The notes under the pieces: generated by a model
Seen by the model: only the letters and a program-made list of their open reading frames with translations
Database searches by the model: none
Told to the model about the DNA's origin: nothing
Position numbers and translations under genes: made by a program
Source: Plutella xylostella
Taxonomy: Eukaryota > Arthropoda > Insecta > Lepidoptera > Plutellidae
Reading direction: 5' to 3'
Assembly: GCF_932276165.1 (NCBI RefSeq)
Contig: NC_064001.1
Span: forward strand, 2,239,501-2,303,500
DNA: 64,000 nucleotides
In this document: piece by piece, positions 57,701-64,000 of the stretch
Layout of the letters: every line of letters begins with the position of its first letter
Numbering within the stretch: the first letter of the stretch is position 1

Positions 57701-58570
57701 CCAATTTGTAGATTCTGCAATGAAGAGGACGAAACGCCCATGCATATTCTCTGTGAATGTGAGGCCATCATTCACAAGAGAAACAGAATCTTGGGCGGCT
57801 ACAAATTAGCCCCCATAGATGTCAGGTCTCTCCCTCCCGGTAAAATCATCAGTTTTATAAAAGACCTGGGCCTGGAGAGTGAGATTTGACTCGGCAAGGG
57901 GAGTCACAATAGATCTTTTAGGTCGCAGTGGCGAATGGGCACTGGTTGCCCTCCCCTTTTCTATAACTATAAACTATAACTATAAACTAACACGCAAATT
58001 ATTATGCTTGGACAGAGCAAACTTACGTGTCGTGATAAGTACCATAACAGGCCACTGCCGGTTAAATAAACACCTATATCGCATGAAAATCTCCACCACT
58101 CCTCTTTGCAGAAGTTGCATGGAGGAAGATGAAACAGCTTCCCATGTCTTGTTACATTGCAAAGGCGTGGAGACACTACGATCAAAAATCCTCGGATCTC
58201 CGGGGTCCCTCCGGGAAGCCATGAGCAACCTAGGTCGTCTACTGGCTTTCTGGCGTGAGCTTGGGTGGCTTAATAGCTAGTCACCCCATAGGTATTTCAC
58301 GCATAATGGCCCACCTTGGAGGCTAAATGCGGAAAATCAGCTCGCCATGATAGATAGATAGATAGATAGAGGTATACCTACTTTCTCCTGCATTAACTTT
58401 TTCTGTTTTGTTTATTTCACAGACATCCCAACACTCGAGAATGGTTAGTAAATATGTCTAGAAAACCATTTTACAGAAAATGCAATGCAGAAGGAAATGA
58501 AATGCTGATATCACTACTAAAATCTTCAATGAAAAATAATAAACAAAACGATAAAAAAGCTAAATTATGA
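45758..58570 (+). CDS. Glutathione S-transferase, delta/epsilon-like, five exons
   Basis: Exons 45758-45898, 46174-46232, 46452-46596, 46810-47003 and 58423-58570 join in phase with consensus sites and give 228 aa. The cytosolic enzyme conjugates glutathione to electrophiles in detoxification. The N-terminal thioredoxin-like domain has the catalytic Ser11 context SDASPPARA, the G-site RTVPTLEDG (cis-Pro) and DSHAI. The helical C-terminal domain carries the LAGPEMTIADIS N-capping/structural motif and a WLVNMSRKPFYRKCNAEG end typical of delta/epsilon GSTs, then a Lys-rich tail. TTCAG at 45749-45753 may end an intron in the 5' UTR. Exon 2's donor abuts a MITE. Intron 4 was about 199 bp and is now 11.4 kb because of two nested LINEs; the exons themselves are intact, so the gene is probably still functional. 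Exact GST class is uncertain. Confidence 0.9.
46236..46316. mobile_element. 81-bp TA-MITE abutting the GST exon 2 splice donor
   Basis: It has the same family as 19530-19609, with TA at 46234-46235 and 46317-46318. The donor dinucleotide GT is 46233-46234: its T is the first base of the target TA, and donor positions +4 to +6 (CAG) are the end of the MITE. Confidence 0.82.
47656..49077 (+). CDS. LINE A ORF1, gag-like protein
   Basis: 473 aa from the ATG at 47656. The N-terminal half is low-complexity, Ala/Pro/Thr-rich and basic (RANRNRRKRE), suited to RNA binding. A more ordered central part runs from about NDLKVAVQKVIIQQL to GNIYIRFF and resembles the conserved middle of gag-like ORF1 proteins of R1/I-type LINEs. 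No CCHC knuckle was found. The C-terminus is acidic and Ser-rich. It overlaps ORF2 by 23 bp. The frame upstream of 47656 is open but lacks an earlier ATG. Confidence 0.8.
   Translation: MEDVKPGAKDAPTIDLSELAEAMPQQQQLQFEGTWQTVAPRKVGNKKHRANKRANRNRRKRESTVGTAGAVAGSGVSVASAHALPSAASVPAASTVEAPKDKGSSAAITRAAPTVPATTTVPATTTNTAGPRRPTPRGSRGKRSSYAATVAAPAGGLQSTGERRPADAELTSAKRVRPDETISPRGGAKRAKVAPAAGQAPTYANVARTHLHVALVTVPARSLTEDQANDLKVAVQKVIIQQLDVPLTETPFCPLFKGKPHLSHGALKMWCEDDETLAWLKKTVEVMPSPVPNTKLAVIGQSELVPKVRAGLLVPDTCTVEPLSIQRTLIRQNRMYNVGDWTLYDRQIHNGKDSFLNLGIPRSEVPRIMELGRQMTFAVGNIYIRFFNNGVLGSQPPEESEDPLPTAPLCTSSPTSVSAAPVEAPTTLPSTSTETMPAATPAALSSWIDGGGHDEESDADAESVDSDVLRSPQ
52882..54177 (+). CDS. LINE B ORF1, gag-like protein
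   Basis: 431 aa from the first ATG in frame, at 52882 (MSMEDLILDVAKL). The open frame extends 47 codons further up without an ATG. It has a basic region (RPARSGAARRRLR, KRTRSEE), a central ordered block around SIEDVAFFNAAIERELYV to VFRVRVPKG, and a Pro/Ala/Gly-rich basic tail. The central block resembles the conserved part of R1/I-type LINE ORF1 proteins. No CCHC motif was seen. It is 85 bp upstream of ORF2. Confidence 0.8.
   Translation: MSMEDLILDVAKLATDGDDPNVPPLVTGVAENPADQIAPEGAGDNQREQVSTRRPARSGAARRRLRMWLAKGKSIEEAKALCLRPLAQTESELEVEATPTQASKRTRSEEQTPPNPPRKQPRCDGTPEDRPTYSAAASSLKVGVRDERRALSIEDVAFFNAAIERELYVTDFAPGTAPVFGGVSYADGLIIVTCLNQASRDWLCGCSGRLRPWAGAALKTVEGQALPRPVIATAFFKSLAEPKVLLDLLRKQNEGLDCSTWRVLGRRLEKNGQHLTFSVSKASYEVLKAVKFRPNCGTAGAVFRVRVPKGAAAVEQPTAQTTLPAAYCQARPDGPVEAESRGGSSAAPAVEPVAGPSGISTHRPGPSRAPPAGGAAPRGGKPARPGARKAPAPRGRAAGAAAGVRRPTQLPSLAKEHSSKKASRNPLNNPP
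54263..57889 (+). CDS. LINE B ORF2: endonuclease, reverse transcriptase, RNase H
   Basis: An intact frame of 1208 aa starts at ACCACCATG. The endonuclease (residues about 1-220) has QANLQHAK, LLQEPWIHG, GADCNSHHTAWGS and SDHRHI. RT (about 490-760) has PKSYRPISLTSFMLK, FLDVEGAFDN, GCPQGGVLSPLEW and the active site GYADDLVITI. RNase H (about 930-1060) has YTDGSKKEG, AEIYAI, LSDSQAAL and GNEEADELARLGA. A Cys-His cluster (CRFCNEEDETPMHILCEC) closes the protein. All catalytic motifs expected for target-primed retrotransposition are present, so this copy could be active. Confidence 0.93.
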   Translation: MLKILQANLQHAKASSAVACKVLQEDGLDMALLQEPWIHGNTVLGLTAAGNVLYNTCGNRPRACIVFKKNMKFLPIPGFCTDDLVAAHVMLPGCEGMKLIVSSAYLPGEHTDPSTALAPLVEYCEDQNAQLVIGADCNSHHTAWGSTDTNKRGEILFDFLLTNNLLTLNDGNTPTFVTRARQEVLDVTICTGLLERRACNWHVSKEASMSDHRHIRFDIALIGKSQVETFRNPKATDWDVYRHQVSENLGIIKGSVKSIQQLESTVEELGRCMLDAYENSCPLKTRCSNTKVPWWNSNLEHLRKTARKEFNRAKITKEWDLYRKALTEFNRELRKAKRQSWRRFCEEVKSAPHVAKIKKILSKSPSANLGLLKRPDGTFTESPEETLRLLAQTHFPGSLDGHIDAHTGQQPTKIRPSNEDWRKASQVFTPNRVRWAIKSFMPFKTGGEDNIFPALLQEACDIILPIVVKIFRASYAWGYMPHLWTRVRVTFIPKTGNRDKSLPKSYRPISLTSFMLKAMEKVINLHIRTGYLTQNPLHVKQHAYQKGKSTVTALIELTDRIEKALEDKEIALCAFLDVEGAFDNTSTNVILKCMRDKNIDNTTLTWVESMLTNRTVKTTLLDKSIEVKITRGCPQGGVLSPLEWSIVVDTLLCELNEARFDTQGYADDLVITIVGKSASTISDLMQRALRMVERWCREYELCVNVSKTIIVPFTRRRILDGLRPPDFFGETVNFSKEAKYLGVILDQKLTWNQHLQYIAQKAKCAMGSCCRLVGKKWGLKPKLTLWLYEAVVRPMVTYGCVVWHRKTQQKTCQDLLSSLQRLACLMATGAIRSTPTAAMEAMLNLSPLHIHVQKEARSAMLRAAEGGRNRWHSAVFSSLHRELLSTHAMAMPSDAMETEYCFSRLFSVEIPEREKWNDDKALQTFRSGDIVWYTDGSKKEGLAGSGIYGERPRARKYASLGRFASVFQAEIYAIIGCAYENLDRAFTRRNIFILSDSQAALKALTSAEVNSKLIMECILILNKIGANNRVILRWVPGHCGINGNEEADELARLGAESLPLGPEPIIGLPKCTSRREIKDWAHNQSLEAWNNVPGQHHARALIVGYSQKFTRRVLELTRNQIRVLTRTLSGHCRLNSHLHKMGLSDTPICRFCNEEDETPMHILCECEAIIHKRNRILGGYKLAPIDVRSLPPGKIISFIKDLGLESEI

Positions 58571-59167
58571 TTGATTTGCGCATTTATTTTAAAATATGTA
58601 CATAGTTATGTTATGGTGCTATATTTAATTATTATTTTGATTGTAAATACAGAGGTTGCGGACAAAAACACAAACAAAGAATCACAGGTTTTTTTATTTC
58701 AATAACTAAAAAGAAATGCAAAGAATTTTCCAACTTTACACTCCAGTATAACGTCTAGGGCTACCATATGGATAACTTTAATGAGAAATGAATGATTACA
58801 AAAAACGTTACACATTTAAACATTTCCTATAAGTCTTATATAAAGTCTCTCGTGACCGCACACTATCTTCGTTCAAACATGAATAGCACTTAACGTATGA
58901 TTAAAGACACATACTAACTCGAGACTCCGCACTGCCCTCAGTCATGCTTAACGAACTAACCTACTGCCTCAGTTTCTATTACTTTGATTTATGGAATCCT
59001 CACGTTGGTTTAAGACTATTTTTATTTTACACCAATTTAGCATAAGTCACTTGTCGGAATTTGTAGGGAAGTTGTTTTTTTTTTGTATTTGAAATTTTGG
59101 GCTATACCGTAAATTTAATCTGCTTCACGTAATTAGTCTTAAATGTTATGGCAGTGGCGGGCGTTCA
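58571..59167. other. Convergent 3' flanks of the GST and UBE2Q genes
   Basis: The two genes end facing each other, with 597 bp between stop codons. AT-rich. Candidate polyadenylation words are AATACA near 58650 (plus strand), and ATTAAA near 58780 and AATAAA near 59025 (minus strand). Confidence 0.5.
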
Positions 59168-60155
59168 TTAACCATCTTCTTTCGGGGGTGTGAACCAACC
59201 TGAAACGTAAAACATGTTCAGTATTTATTGATATCATAGGACACCAATAAGCATAGATGATACATACAAAGCATCTATTCTTATTAATTACATTTGTGGG
59301 GTTATAATGAGTAAGGTATCAGCCATCACAACCTATATCCGTGTCTACAGAACTGTTTAGTTCGATGATTGACTGATTATTTGGTCGAGATATGGAGATT
59401 AAAAGGCTATATATTATTAAACAATACATTATTTTTACGTAACTGACGAGATTCCATCAGTGGATACTATATAGCCTTTTAATCTCGATATCTCCATGGG
59501 AAAAAAGTGGTATCTGTTGTGGACAAAAACATCATTTAAATATAAAATATTTTCATCAACCAAGGCAGTTGACCGTTACTAAAGAGCTCCACCTACCATC
59601 GAGCCTGATTTCACGCTTCATGCAGGATAGTGCCGCCTGTTTAGCCACTTTTTTAGGTTTACATAATCGAAATTTCGACTGTAATACATTTGTTGTACAT
59701 TTATTGAGACATCCACTATGTAAAATTCACTCCATAATTTTCAACCCACTATGTTACTGTACTAATCAAGTTCAGTTTTTTTTTTACTGTACTGAAGTGA
59801 GTAAAAATTCTAGAGTATAACTCGTGTGTTTGAGTATTAAATCGCTTAGTTTGATATTGACTCCCAGCACAATCCTGCCATCTATCCAATCAGGCTCGAT
59901 GACAGGCGGAACCCTCAACAAACCCACCGTTCTTCTCATGTATCTGCACGAGGCACTTGAAGCTCTGCTGCGCGCGAGCCAGGCTGTACTGCGACTGCGA
60001 CACCACCTTAGTGGCTCCGAACTGGATGCGCGCCTTCCCCTTCACCAGGGTCGCGGCGATCTGCATGATGACGGCCTCGACTGTGTAGGCGGACGACCAG
60101 CCCTGTTTGGTGAGGAGCTCCATGCATATCGCGCCGCCTACTAACACGTAGCCGC
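59168..60155 (-). CDS. UBE2Q-type ubiquitin-conjugating enzyme, last two exons
   Basis: The minus strand has an exon at 59928-60155 (acceptor CCAG, donor GTGGGT) and the terminal exon at 59168-59199. Phases match (one base, then two). The peptide reads GGYVLVGGAICMELLTKQGW, continues through VIMQIAATLVKGKARIQFG and LVQIHEKN, and ends GWFTPPKEDG. This is the highly conserved C-terminal half of the E2 fold of UBE2Q1/Q2, which transfers ubiquitin from E1 to substrates in cytosol or nucleus. The CMELLTKQGW segment lies just after the active-site region, which is encoded upstream (beyond 60156). A four-residue insertion (VVSQ) sits before QYSLARAQQS compared with mammalian UBE2Q. A BEL/Pao element lies on the 5' side, so the next upstream exon is outside the window. 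Confidence 0.92.
59387..59497. repeat. Fold-back element in UBE2Q last intron
   Basis: GAGATTAAAAGGCTATATA near 59395-59413 is mirrored by TATATAGCCTTTTAATCTC near 59468-59486, with further pairing outwards (ATGGAGA/TCTCCAT). It is MITE-like, with no coding content. Confidence 0.65.
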
Positions 60156-60235
60156 CTGGAATGGGAGAGGGAAAAGGTTTAATGATGTGAAATAAATCAA
60201 TATATAAAAATATTAAAAAATAAGCAGAGCCGCAA

Positions 60236-60389
60236 TGGTGGTATAAATCTCGGTGTGCGGGTTGTAAGTCCGTACATAACTAATGATAATTTTATAAATG
60301 ATAAAGTCACTGATAAATGATATATTCAAGATTATTCAAGTTCCACAATGATACTTAATTACGTTAAAACTATGATAATGATGAATGCA
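60236..60389 (-). repeat. Candidate 3' LTR of the second BEL/Pao element
   Basis: On the minus strand, a GGGCGGCAACGGG purine-rich tract precedes TGCATTCATC, and the segment ends ATTTATACCACCA. TG..CA ends and a length similar to the 171-bp LTR of the other element support this. The 5' LTR lies outside the window, so it cannot be confirmed here. Confidence 0.4.
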
Positions 60390-63300
60390 CCCGTTGCCGC
60401 CCGGCAATACGTTCCGCGATGCACTGAGTCGGCCGCGTGTGCGCGACTCGCAAGAAATACGAATTGCTGAGGTAAGTGTTCGGTTGACCCGAACATACTC
60501 CCGGGCGGGGAAAGTACATAAAAATAAAGAAATTATTAAAATGTACAAAATAATAAAATGATAAAAGAAGCCACCAAGTAAAATCAAATTAAAGATCTCA
60601 AAAAATAACATTGATTAAAATAACACTCAATTTATAAAATTCAAAAATCTATTTTGAGTCAGAGACATGAAAATGAACTTTAGTTAATATTGGTGAAGTG
60701 GCTATGTTTACTTGCTTACTACGGTTTAAACTATCGCTAATGTTTTCGCTACTGTCTCTAACTTGCCGAATCTGACGTTCAGATTTATTTATAACGCGAA
60801 CACTATCTTTAACACTATCATTAAGGTTTTTTGATAACGGACTAACACTAGGCTGCTCGGCCTGATAACACTTTCGCGCACTAACACTAGCACTATCACT
60901 ATCGGAGAGCGGGGCGCGCGGGGCGCGGGGAGAGCGGCGTCGGCAGCGCCTCCACGCCAGCACCGCGCCCGCCGCCGCCGCTGCCGCCACCGCCAGGTAG
61001 CTCACGGCGTACTGGTGGACGTCATGTGAGGACAACCTCACGTCTGCTGCCTCAGCTCCTTGCTTCATATCATCTATTTGTTTATCTAACTGGAGCAACT
61101 TGCCTTTCCAGTCTAAGTCTGTTTCGTTCGAACGATCGACGGGCGAGTCTTCTATCGGTAGAGCAATATTAACGATATGATTTATCTCCAACACTTTCGG
61201 TGTATACACATTTGCTTCTGAGTTTAGCATGCTAGAGTGTGATTGTTGGGCAAATAGAGTAAAATCGTCACCTTTTAACTCGCATCTTTGTCCCAGACTG
61301 ATGATACCGGATCCTTTCAACTGGTGTGGCGTGACTGCATCTTCACATATTATTCTTACATGATACGTATCGCAACAAAAGTAGAAATATGATGATGACT
61401 CATACAACTTAATCCACTGGTTCTTACAAACTGATTTGCTGATCTTGCATTTCCCTGCTTCAGACTGTAAGTTACAGAATTTTTCGGTGGAGCTCAGGTG
61501 ATAGATTGGATTATCCAAATTGCAAAAATAACGCTGATCATGATATTGGCATTCTTTTAGTTCTTCATTATTTATCGGCAAGTACGTATATTTTCTAAAA
61601 TTAATGGCAATGTATTCTGATATAGGCGTGATCTGATACATAGTTTCCTTTGTTTGATGAGGCAGTGGTACCAATAGTTCAAAGCTGTCTCTGCTTAATA
61701 TGGGAATTTTTATTTCTATAATTAAATATTGTTGTAACATTTTTGCTTTACATTTCATTAACTTGTATATTTTTGGTATATCTGCTTGTACAGTATTTAT
61801 AGGCAATGTTAAGTCTTTGGGCAACTGACTTGAAATTATGCTAAGCTCCTTGAGCAGCTGATCTGGATTTAGTAGGTGGATATTGACTTGGCCATGATAA
61901 ATGTCAGTTATAGTGTTAAGCAGATCTGATTGAATTCTTTTTAAGTTTTGTAATAGGTTGCTAGCTGTTAGAGAGGCTAAGGAAAACTCTTGGAAAATTA
62001 CCCAAGATGTTACTTTTAGCTGTACATTATTTGCAATTTTATCTAGGCTTTCCAGATGCTTATAAATGATTTTATGCTGACTATCCATGATCTCTTTAGT
62101 TTTCTTTAATAGGTTGTAGCCTGTCTCAATTACTGATGTCTGATTCTTCCACAAGCGTATCAAATGACTCTCATTGTTTCTTATCTCTTCGATGTCTCGC
62201 TTGTACTGTTCCGCGAAATGGTCGTCGAGTATCCCGAACAGGCTGTTTGTAACATAACCCACTGCATTAATGTACCCGCGCCGGCTGCGGCGCGTGGCGC
62301 GTGCGCTATAGTTCCGACTAAGCATAATCTGGTTATAGTATTGTAGCTCTTTATAGTCATGAATGAGTTGTGATATTATCATATTACAGTGATTGTCTTG
62401 CTCTGTTTTAGCACATGTTTGATTTAGGTATCTTGTAATGTTTTCGAATGCTGTGATTCCTTCCCAGTATGATGATAAGTCGTAATAAACAATTAGGGTC
62501 CAGTCATCCCGTACTAATTGCATCTGAGTTATTGGGTCAAAGTAGATTGATTGATTTTGCGGTAGTGTAGTTACATTGTAGGCACAGTTGTAACCTGATA
62601 TCATTGACATGAAGAACAGTAGCGCTAACGCTACTGATACGAATGTTGTTGGTGATCCTTTTCTTAATTGTCTTTTATCTTGACTTGGTTGCTCCGTGTT
62701 TTCTGCTGAATCATTTGGATGATTTATGTTATTTTGATTTGATTGAAGTGGTAAAATTGATAACCTCGTAAGTGGTCTTTTTAAGATGCCGTTTTTTGTT
62801 TTTAGAGTTACAACTCTGACATAGCCATCTGCGCCTGGATGCACATCTATGACTCTGCCTAGCGGCCATTTGCCAGCTGGTATGATATCGTCCTGAATAA
62901 GAACAAGGCTGCCGATCTCTATGTTCACATGTGGTCTCAACCATTTTCCTCTTGCTGAGAGTTGTGTCAGATATTCCGTTTTCCAACGCTGCCATATGTC
63001 ATTATGTAGTTTTCTGATCAAATGCCACCGTGTTCTGGCATCCTGCTCTGTCTCAATAACTGTCAATCCTGCGTCTCCGTAGAGAAAGTGTGCTGGAGTT
63101 AAGGCGTCCAAGTCCTCAACATCTTCTGACAAAGCACACAGAGGCCTGGCATTCAAACATGCTTCGAGCTGTGCTAAGATGGTGCTGAGCTCCTCGAAAG
63201 TCAGCTTTTGATCTCCGATTACCCTTTTCATGTGATATTTTAGGCTCCTCACTGCTCGTTCCCACAAGCCTCCTGCCGTGGGCCACGAGGGAGCGTTGAA

Positions 63301-64000
63301 GTGCCACTCTATGTTTAACTCGCTGATTTCCTTGTAAAAGCTGTCGTTGAATATTTTCTGTAACTCAACGTATTCTTCATTGATTTTTCGACTGGCGCCA
63401 ATAAAATTCTTTCCTTGATCACTGTATAAATGTCTTGGGGCCTTCTTTCGAGCCGCCATTCTCTTGAGGCATGCTAGGAATGCTGAGCTGCTAAGGTCCG
63501 ACACCAGCTCCAGGTGAACGGCCTTCGTCATCATGCAGACAAATATTGCTATATAACCTTTCGTAGTTTTCACACCACGACCTTTATTTGCTTTGATATC
63601 TATGAAGCCAGTGTAGTCAACACCCATGTGATAAAAGGGCGGTGAGGGGGTGACTCTCGCTTCTGGAAGGTCACCCATGATTTGAGGGCGTATCTCCTTG
63701 TTTTGTTTTCTGCATGTGATGCAGTTTCGAACGCGTTTCTTTACTGCACGGTTTCCGCCAATGATCCAGTATTTTGTTCTGATTGCTGAGAGGGTAAGTC
63801 GCGCTCCACCATGGAACGTCAGATGATGAGCTTGGTCGATCAATAGATCCGTGACCCGACTACTGTGTGGTATGATTAAGGGGTGCTTCATTTCTTCATC
63901 CAAGTTTGATTTCTCTAATCTGCCTCCGACACGTAACAGTCCGTTTTCGTCAAGTACAGGGTTCAAATTTAGCAGTTTGCTTTTCTGATGCAGTTTATTG
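60390..64000 (-). mobile_element. BEL/Pao retrotransposon 3' part with envelope-like region, runs off the window
   Basis: Integrase, a C-terminal DUF5641-type domain and an envelope-like region are encoded in one long minus-strand frame (stop at 60649). The noncoding part 60390-60648 leads to the candidate LTR. The element continues beyond 64000, where protease, RT and RNase H are expected. It lies on the 5' side of the UBE2Q exons on the same strand. Confidence 0.85.
60649..64000 (-). CDS. BEL/Pao polyprotein, integrase to envelope-like region (partial)
   Basis: The frame is open to the window edge, so the start is not here. In order: an H2C2 zinc-binding domain (about 63850-63700, ending CITCRKQNK), an rve integrase core (catalytic Asp in MGVDYTGF, Asp in YSDQGKNF, Glu in WERAVRSLK, about 63640-63230) and a DUF5641-type domain (about 63000-62740). 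A hydrophobic signal-like segment follows (about 62650-62600), then an envelope-like ectodomain with a basic furin-type site (RRSRR, near 62280), a hydrophobic stretch after it as in baculovirus F-type fusion proteins, many cysteines and glycosylation sites. An Ala-rich membrane anchor (about 61010-60960) and a Ser-rich tail end it. Integrase and envelope-like parts share one frame without a stop, unlike retroviruses, where env is usually a separate ORF. Confidence 0.85.
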   Translation of the reverse strand, partial: NKLHQKSKLLNLNPVLDENGLLRVGGRLEKSNLDEEMKHPLIIPHSSRVTDLLIDQAHHLTFHGGARLTLSAIRTKYWIIGGNRAVKKRVRNCITCRKQNKEIRPQIMGDLPEARVTPSPPFYHMGVDYTGFIDIKANKGRGVKTTKGYIAIFVCMMTKAVHLELVSDLSSSAFLACLKRMAARKKAPRHLYSDQGKNFIGASRKINEEYVELQKIFNDSFYKEISELNIEWHFNAPSWPTAGGLWERAVRSLKYHMKRVIGDQKLTFEELSTILAQLEACLNARPLCALSEDVEDLDALTPAHFLYGDAGLTVIETEQDARTRWHLIRKLHNDIWQRWKTEYLTQLSARGKWLRPHVNIEIGSLVLIQDDIIPAGKWPLGRVIDVHPGADGYVRVVTLKTKNGILKRPLTRLSILPLQSNQNNINHPNDSAENTEQPSQDKRQLRKGSPTTFVSVALALLFFMSMISGYNCAYNVTTLPQNQSIYFDPITQMQLVRDDWTLIVYYDLSSYWEGITAFENITRYLNQTCAKTEQDNHCNMIISQLIHDYKELQYYNQIMLSRNYSARATRRSRRGYINAVGYVTNSLFGILDDHFAEQYKRDIEEIRNNESHLIRLWKNQTSVIETGYNLLKKTKEIMDSQHKIIYKHLESLDKIANNVQLKVTSWVIFQEFSLASLTASNLLQNLKRIQSDLLNTITDIYHGQVNIHLLNPDQLLKELSIISSQLPKDLTLPINTVQADIPKIYKLMKCKAKMLQQYLIIEIKIPILSRDSFELLVPLPHQTKETMYQITPISEYIAINFRKYTYLPINNEELKECQYHDQRYFCNLDNPIYHLSSTEKFCNLQSEAGKCKISKSVCKNQWIKLYESSSYFYFCCDTYHVRIICEDAVTPHQLKGSGIISLGQRCELKGDDFTLFAQQSHSSMLNSEANVYTPKVLEINHIVNIALPIEDSPVDRSNETDLDWKGKLLQLDKQIDDMKQGAEAADVRLSSHDVHQYAVSYLAVAAAAAAGAVLAWRRCRRRSPRAPRAPLSDSDSASVSARKCYQAEQPSVSPLSKNLNDSVKDSVRVINKSERQIRQVRDSSENISDSLNRSKQVNIATSPILTKVHFHVSDSK

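Larger units (their letters stand above)
52406..57982 (+). mobile_element. LINE B: full-length two-ORF non-LTR retrotransposon inside LINE A
   Basis: 5.58 kb flanked by TAAACTAACACGC at 52393-52405 and 57983-57995. It starts AGGAGCCCTG and ends in a CTATAAA-type tail (57959-57982). Both ORFs are open. It belongs to the same broad group as LINE A, but the two proteins are clearly different in sequence, so this is not a self-copy. It is the youngest layer of the nest. Confidence 0.9.
49055..58280 (+). pseudogene. LINE A ORF2 (endonuclease-RT-RNase H), split by LINE B
   Basis: From the ATG at 49055, overlapping ORF1 in the +1 frame, the endonuclease comes first (IQTNLQHKQ, LIQEPWI, ADTNAHHPLWGS, CADHRRI), then RT (PKSYRPISLTSFLLK, GCPQGGVLSPLLW, the active site GYADDLTIL) and RNase H (YTDGSKKTSGTG, AECVAI, LSDSAAV, NDAADELARKG). 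At 52405 LINE B intervenes, and the frame reads 65 codons into it before a stop. The remaining C-terminus, with its Cys-His-type motif (CRSCMEEDETASHVLLHC), follows in frame at 57996-58280. No other break was seen, so the insertion alone inactivated it. Confidence 0.9.
47156..58366 (+). mobile_element. LINE A: two-ORF non-LTR retrotransposon in GST intron 4, interrupted
   Basis: The target duplication TAGAGGTAT is at 47147-47155 and 58367-58375. LINE A is about 5.6 kb once LINE B (52406-57982, plus one 13-bp duplication) is subtracted. It has an A-run near the start, a 5' UTR to 47655, ORF1 (47656-49077), ORF2 (49055-52405 continuing at 57996-58280) and a 3' end with (GATA)n at 58349-58366. 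Apurinic endonuclease, RT and RNase H domains in ORF2 suggest the I/LOA/R1-type group. The insertion is on the same strand as the GST gene. Confidence 0.9.

Overview
The window is animal genomic DNA, almost certainly from a moth or butterfly. It is AT-rich, its genes have spliced GT-AG introns, and it is crowded with repeat types typical of Lepidoptera: RTE-like LINE 3' ends, tRNA-derived SINEs, small TA-flanked MITEs, a Helitron-like dispersed repeat ending in GCTAG, and BEL/Pao LTR elements. No species can be named from the sequence alone.

Host genes, left to right. (1) A neuropeptide GPCR of the AKH/corazonin/ACP (GnRH-receptor-like) family on the minus strand. Its first coding exon is at 26716-27051 and its second at 6750-6871, 19.8 kb apart; later exons lie beyond the left edge. 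(2) Inside that intron, on the plus strand, a two-exon RBIS-type ribosome-biogenesis gene (7214-9013). (3) A seven-exon membrane-anchored family-31 glycoside hydrolase homologue (30616-40791, 897 aa predicted) with a trefoil domain but with both catalytic aspartates replaced. A second copy of its first coding exon lies 2 kb upstream, inside a small inverted-repeat transposon. (4) An intronless, divergent ribose-phosphate pyrophosphokinase (41565-42599). (5) A five-exon delta/epsilon-like glutathione S-transferase (45758-58570). (6) The last two exons of a UBE2Q-type ubiquitin-conjugating enzyme on the minus strand (59168-60155), tail to tail with the GST.

Mobile DNA makes up much of the rest. 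The last GST intron was once about 200 bp. It is now swollen to 11.4 kb by a two-ORF non-LTR retrotransposon (LINE A) whose second ORF is cut by another full-length two-ORF element with open frames (LINE B). A 3.2-kb gag-only BEL/Pao element (20402-23630) has identical LTRs and a tRNA-Tyr primer site. It sits inside a TA-flanked MITE, and its gag is split by a hAT-like MITE with an 8-bp duplication. A second BEL/Pao element with a fused envelope-like region runs off the right edge (60236-64000) and lies upstream of the UBE2Q exons. The rest is LINE remnants, fold-back elements, SINEs and a short-period satellite.

The host genes do not form a pathway. The most unusual signals are the captured first exon, the predicted loss of catalysis in two neighbouring enzyme genes (GH31 and PRPS), a MITE lying against a splice donor, and the datable nesting order of the transposons.
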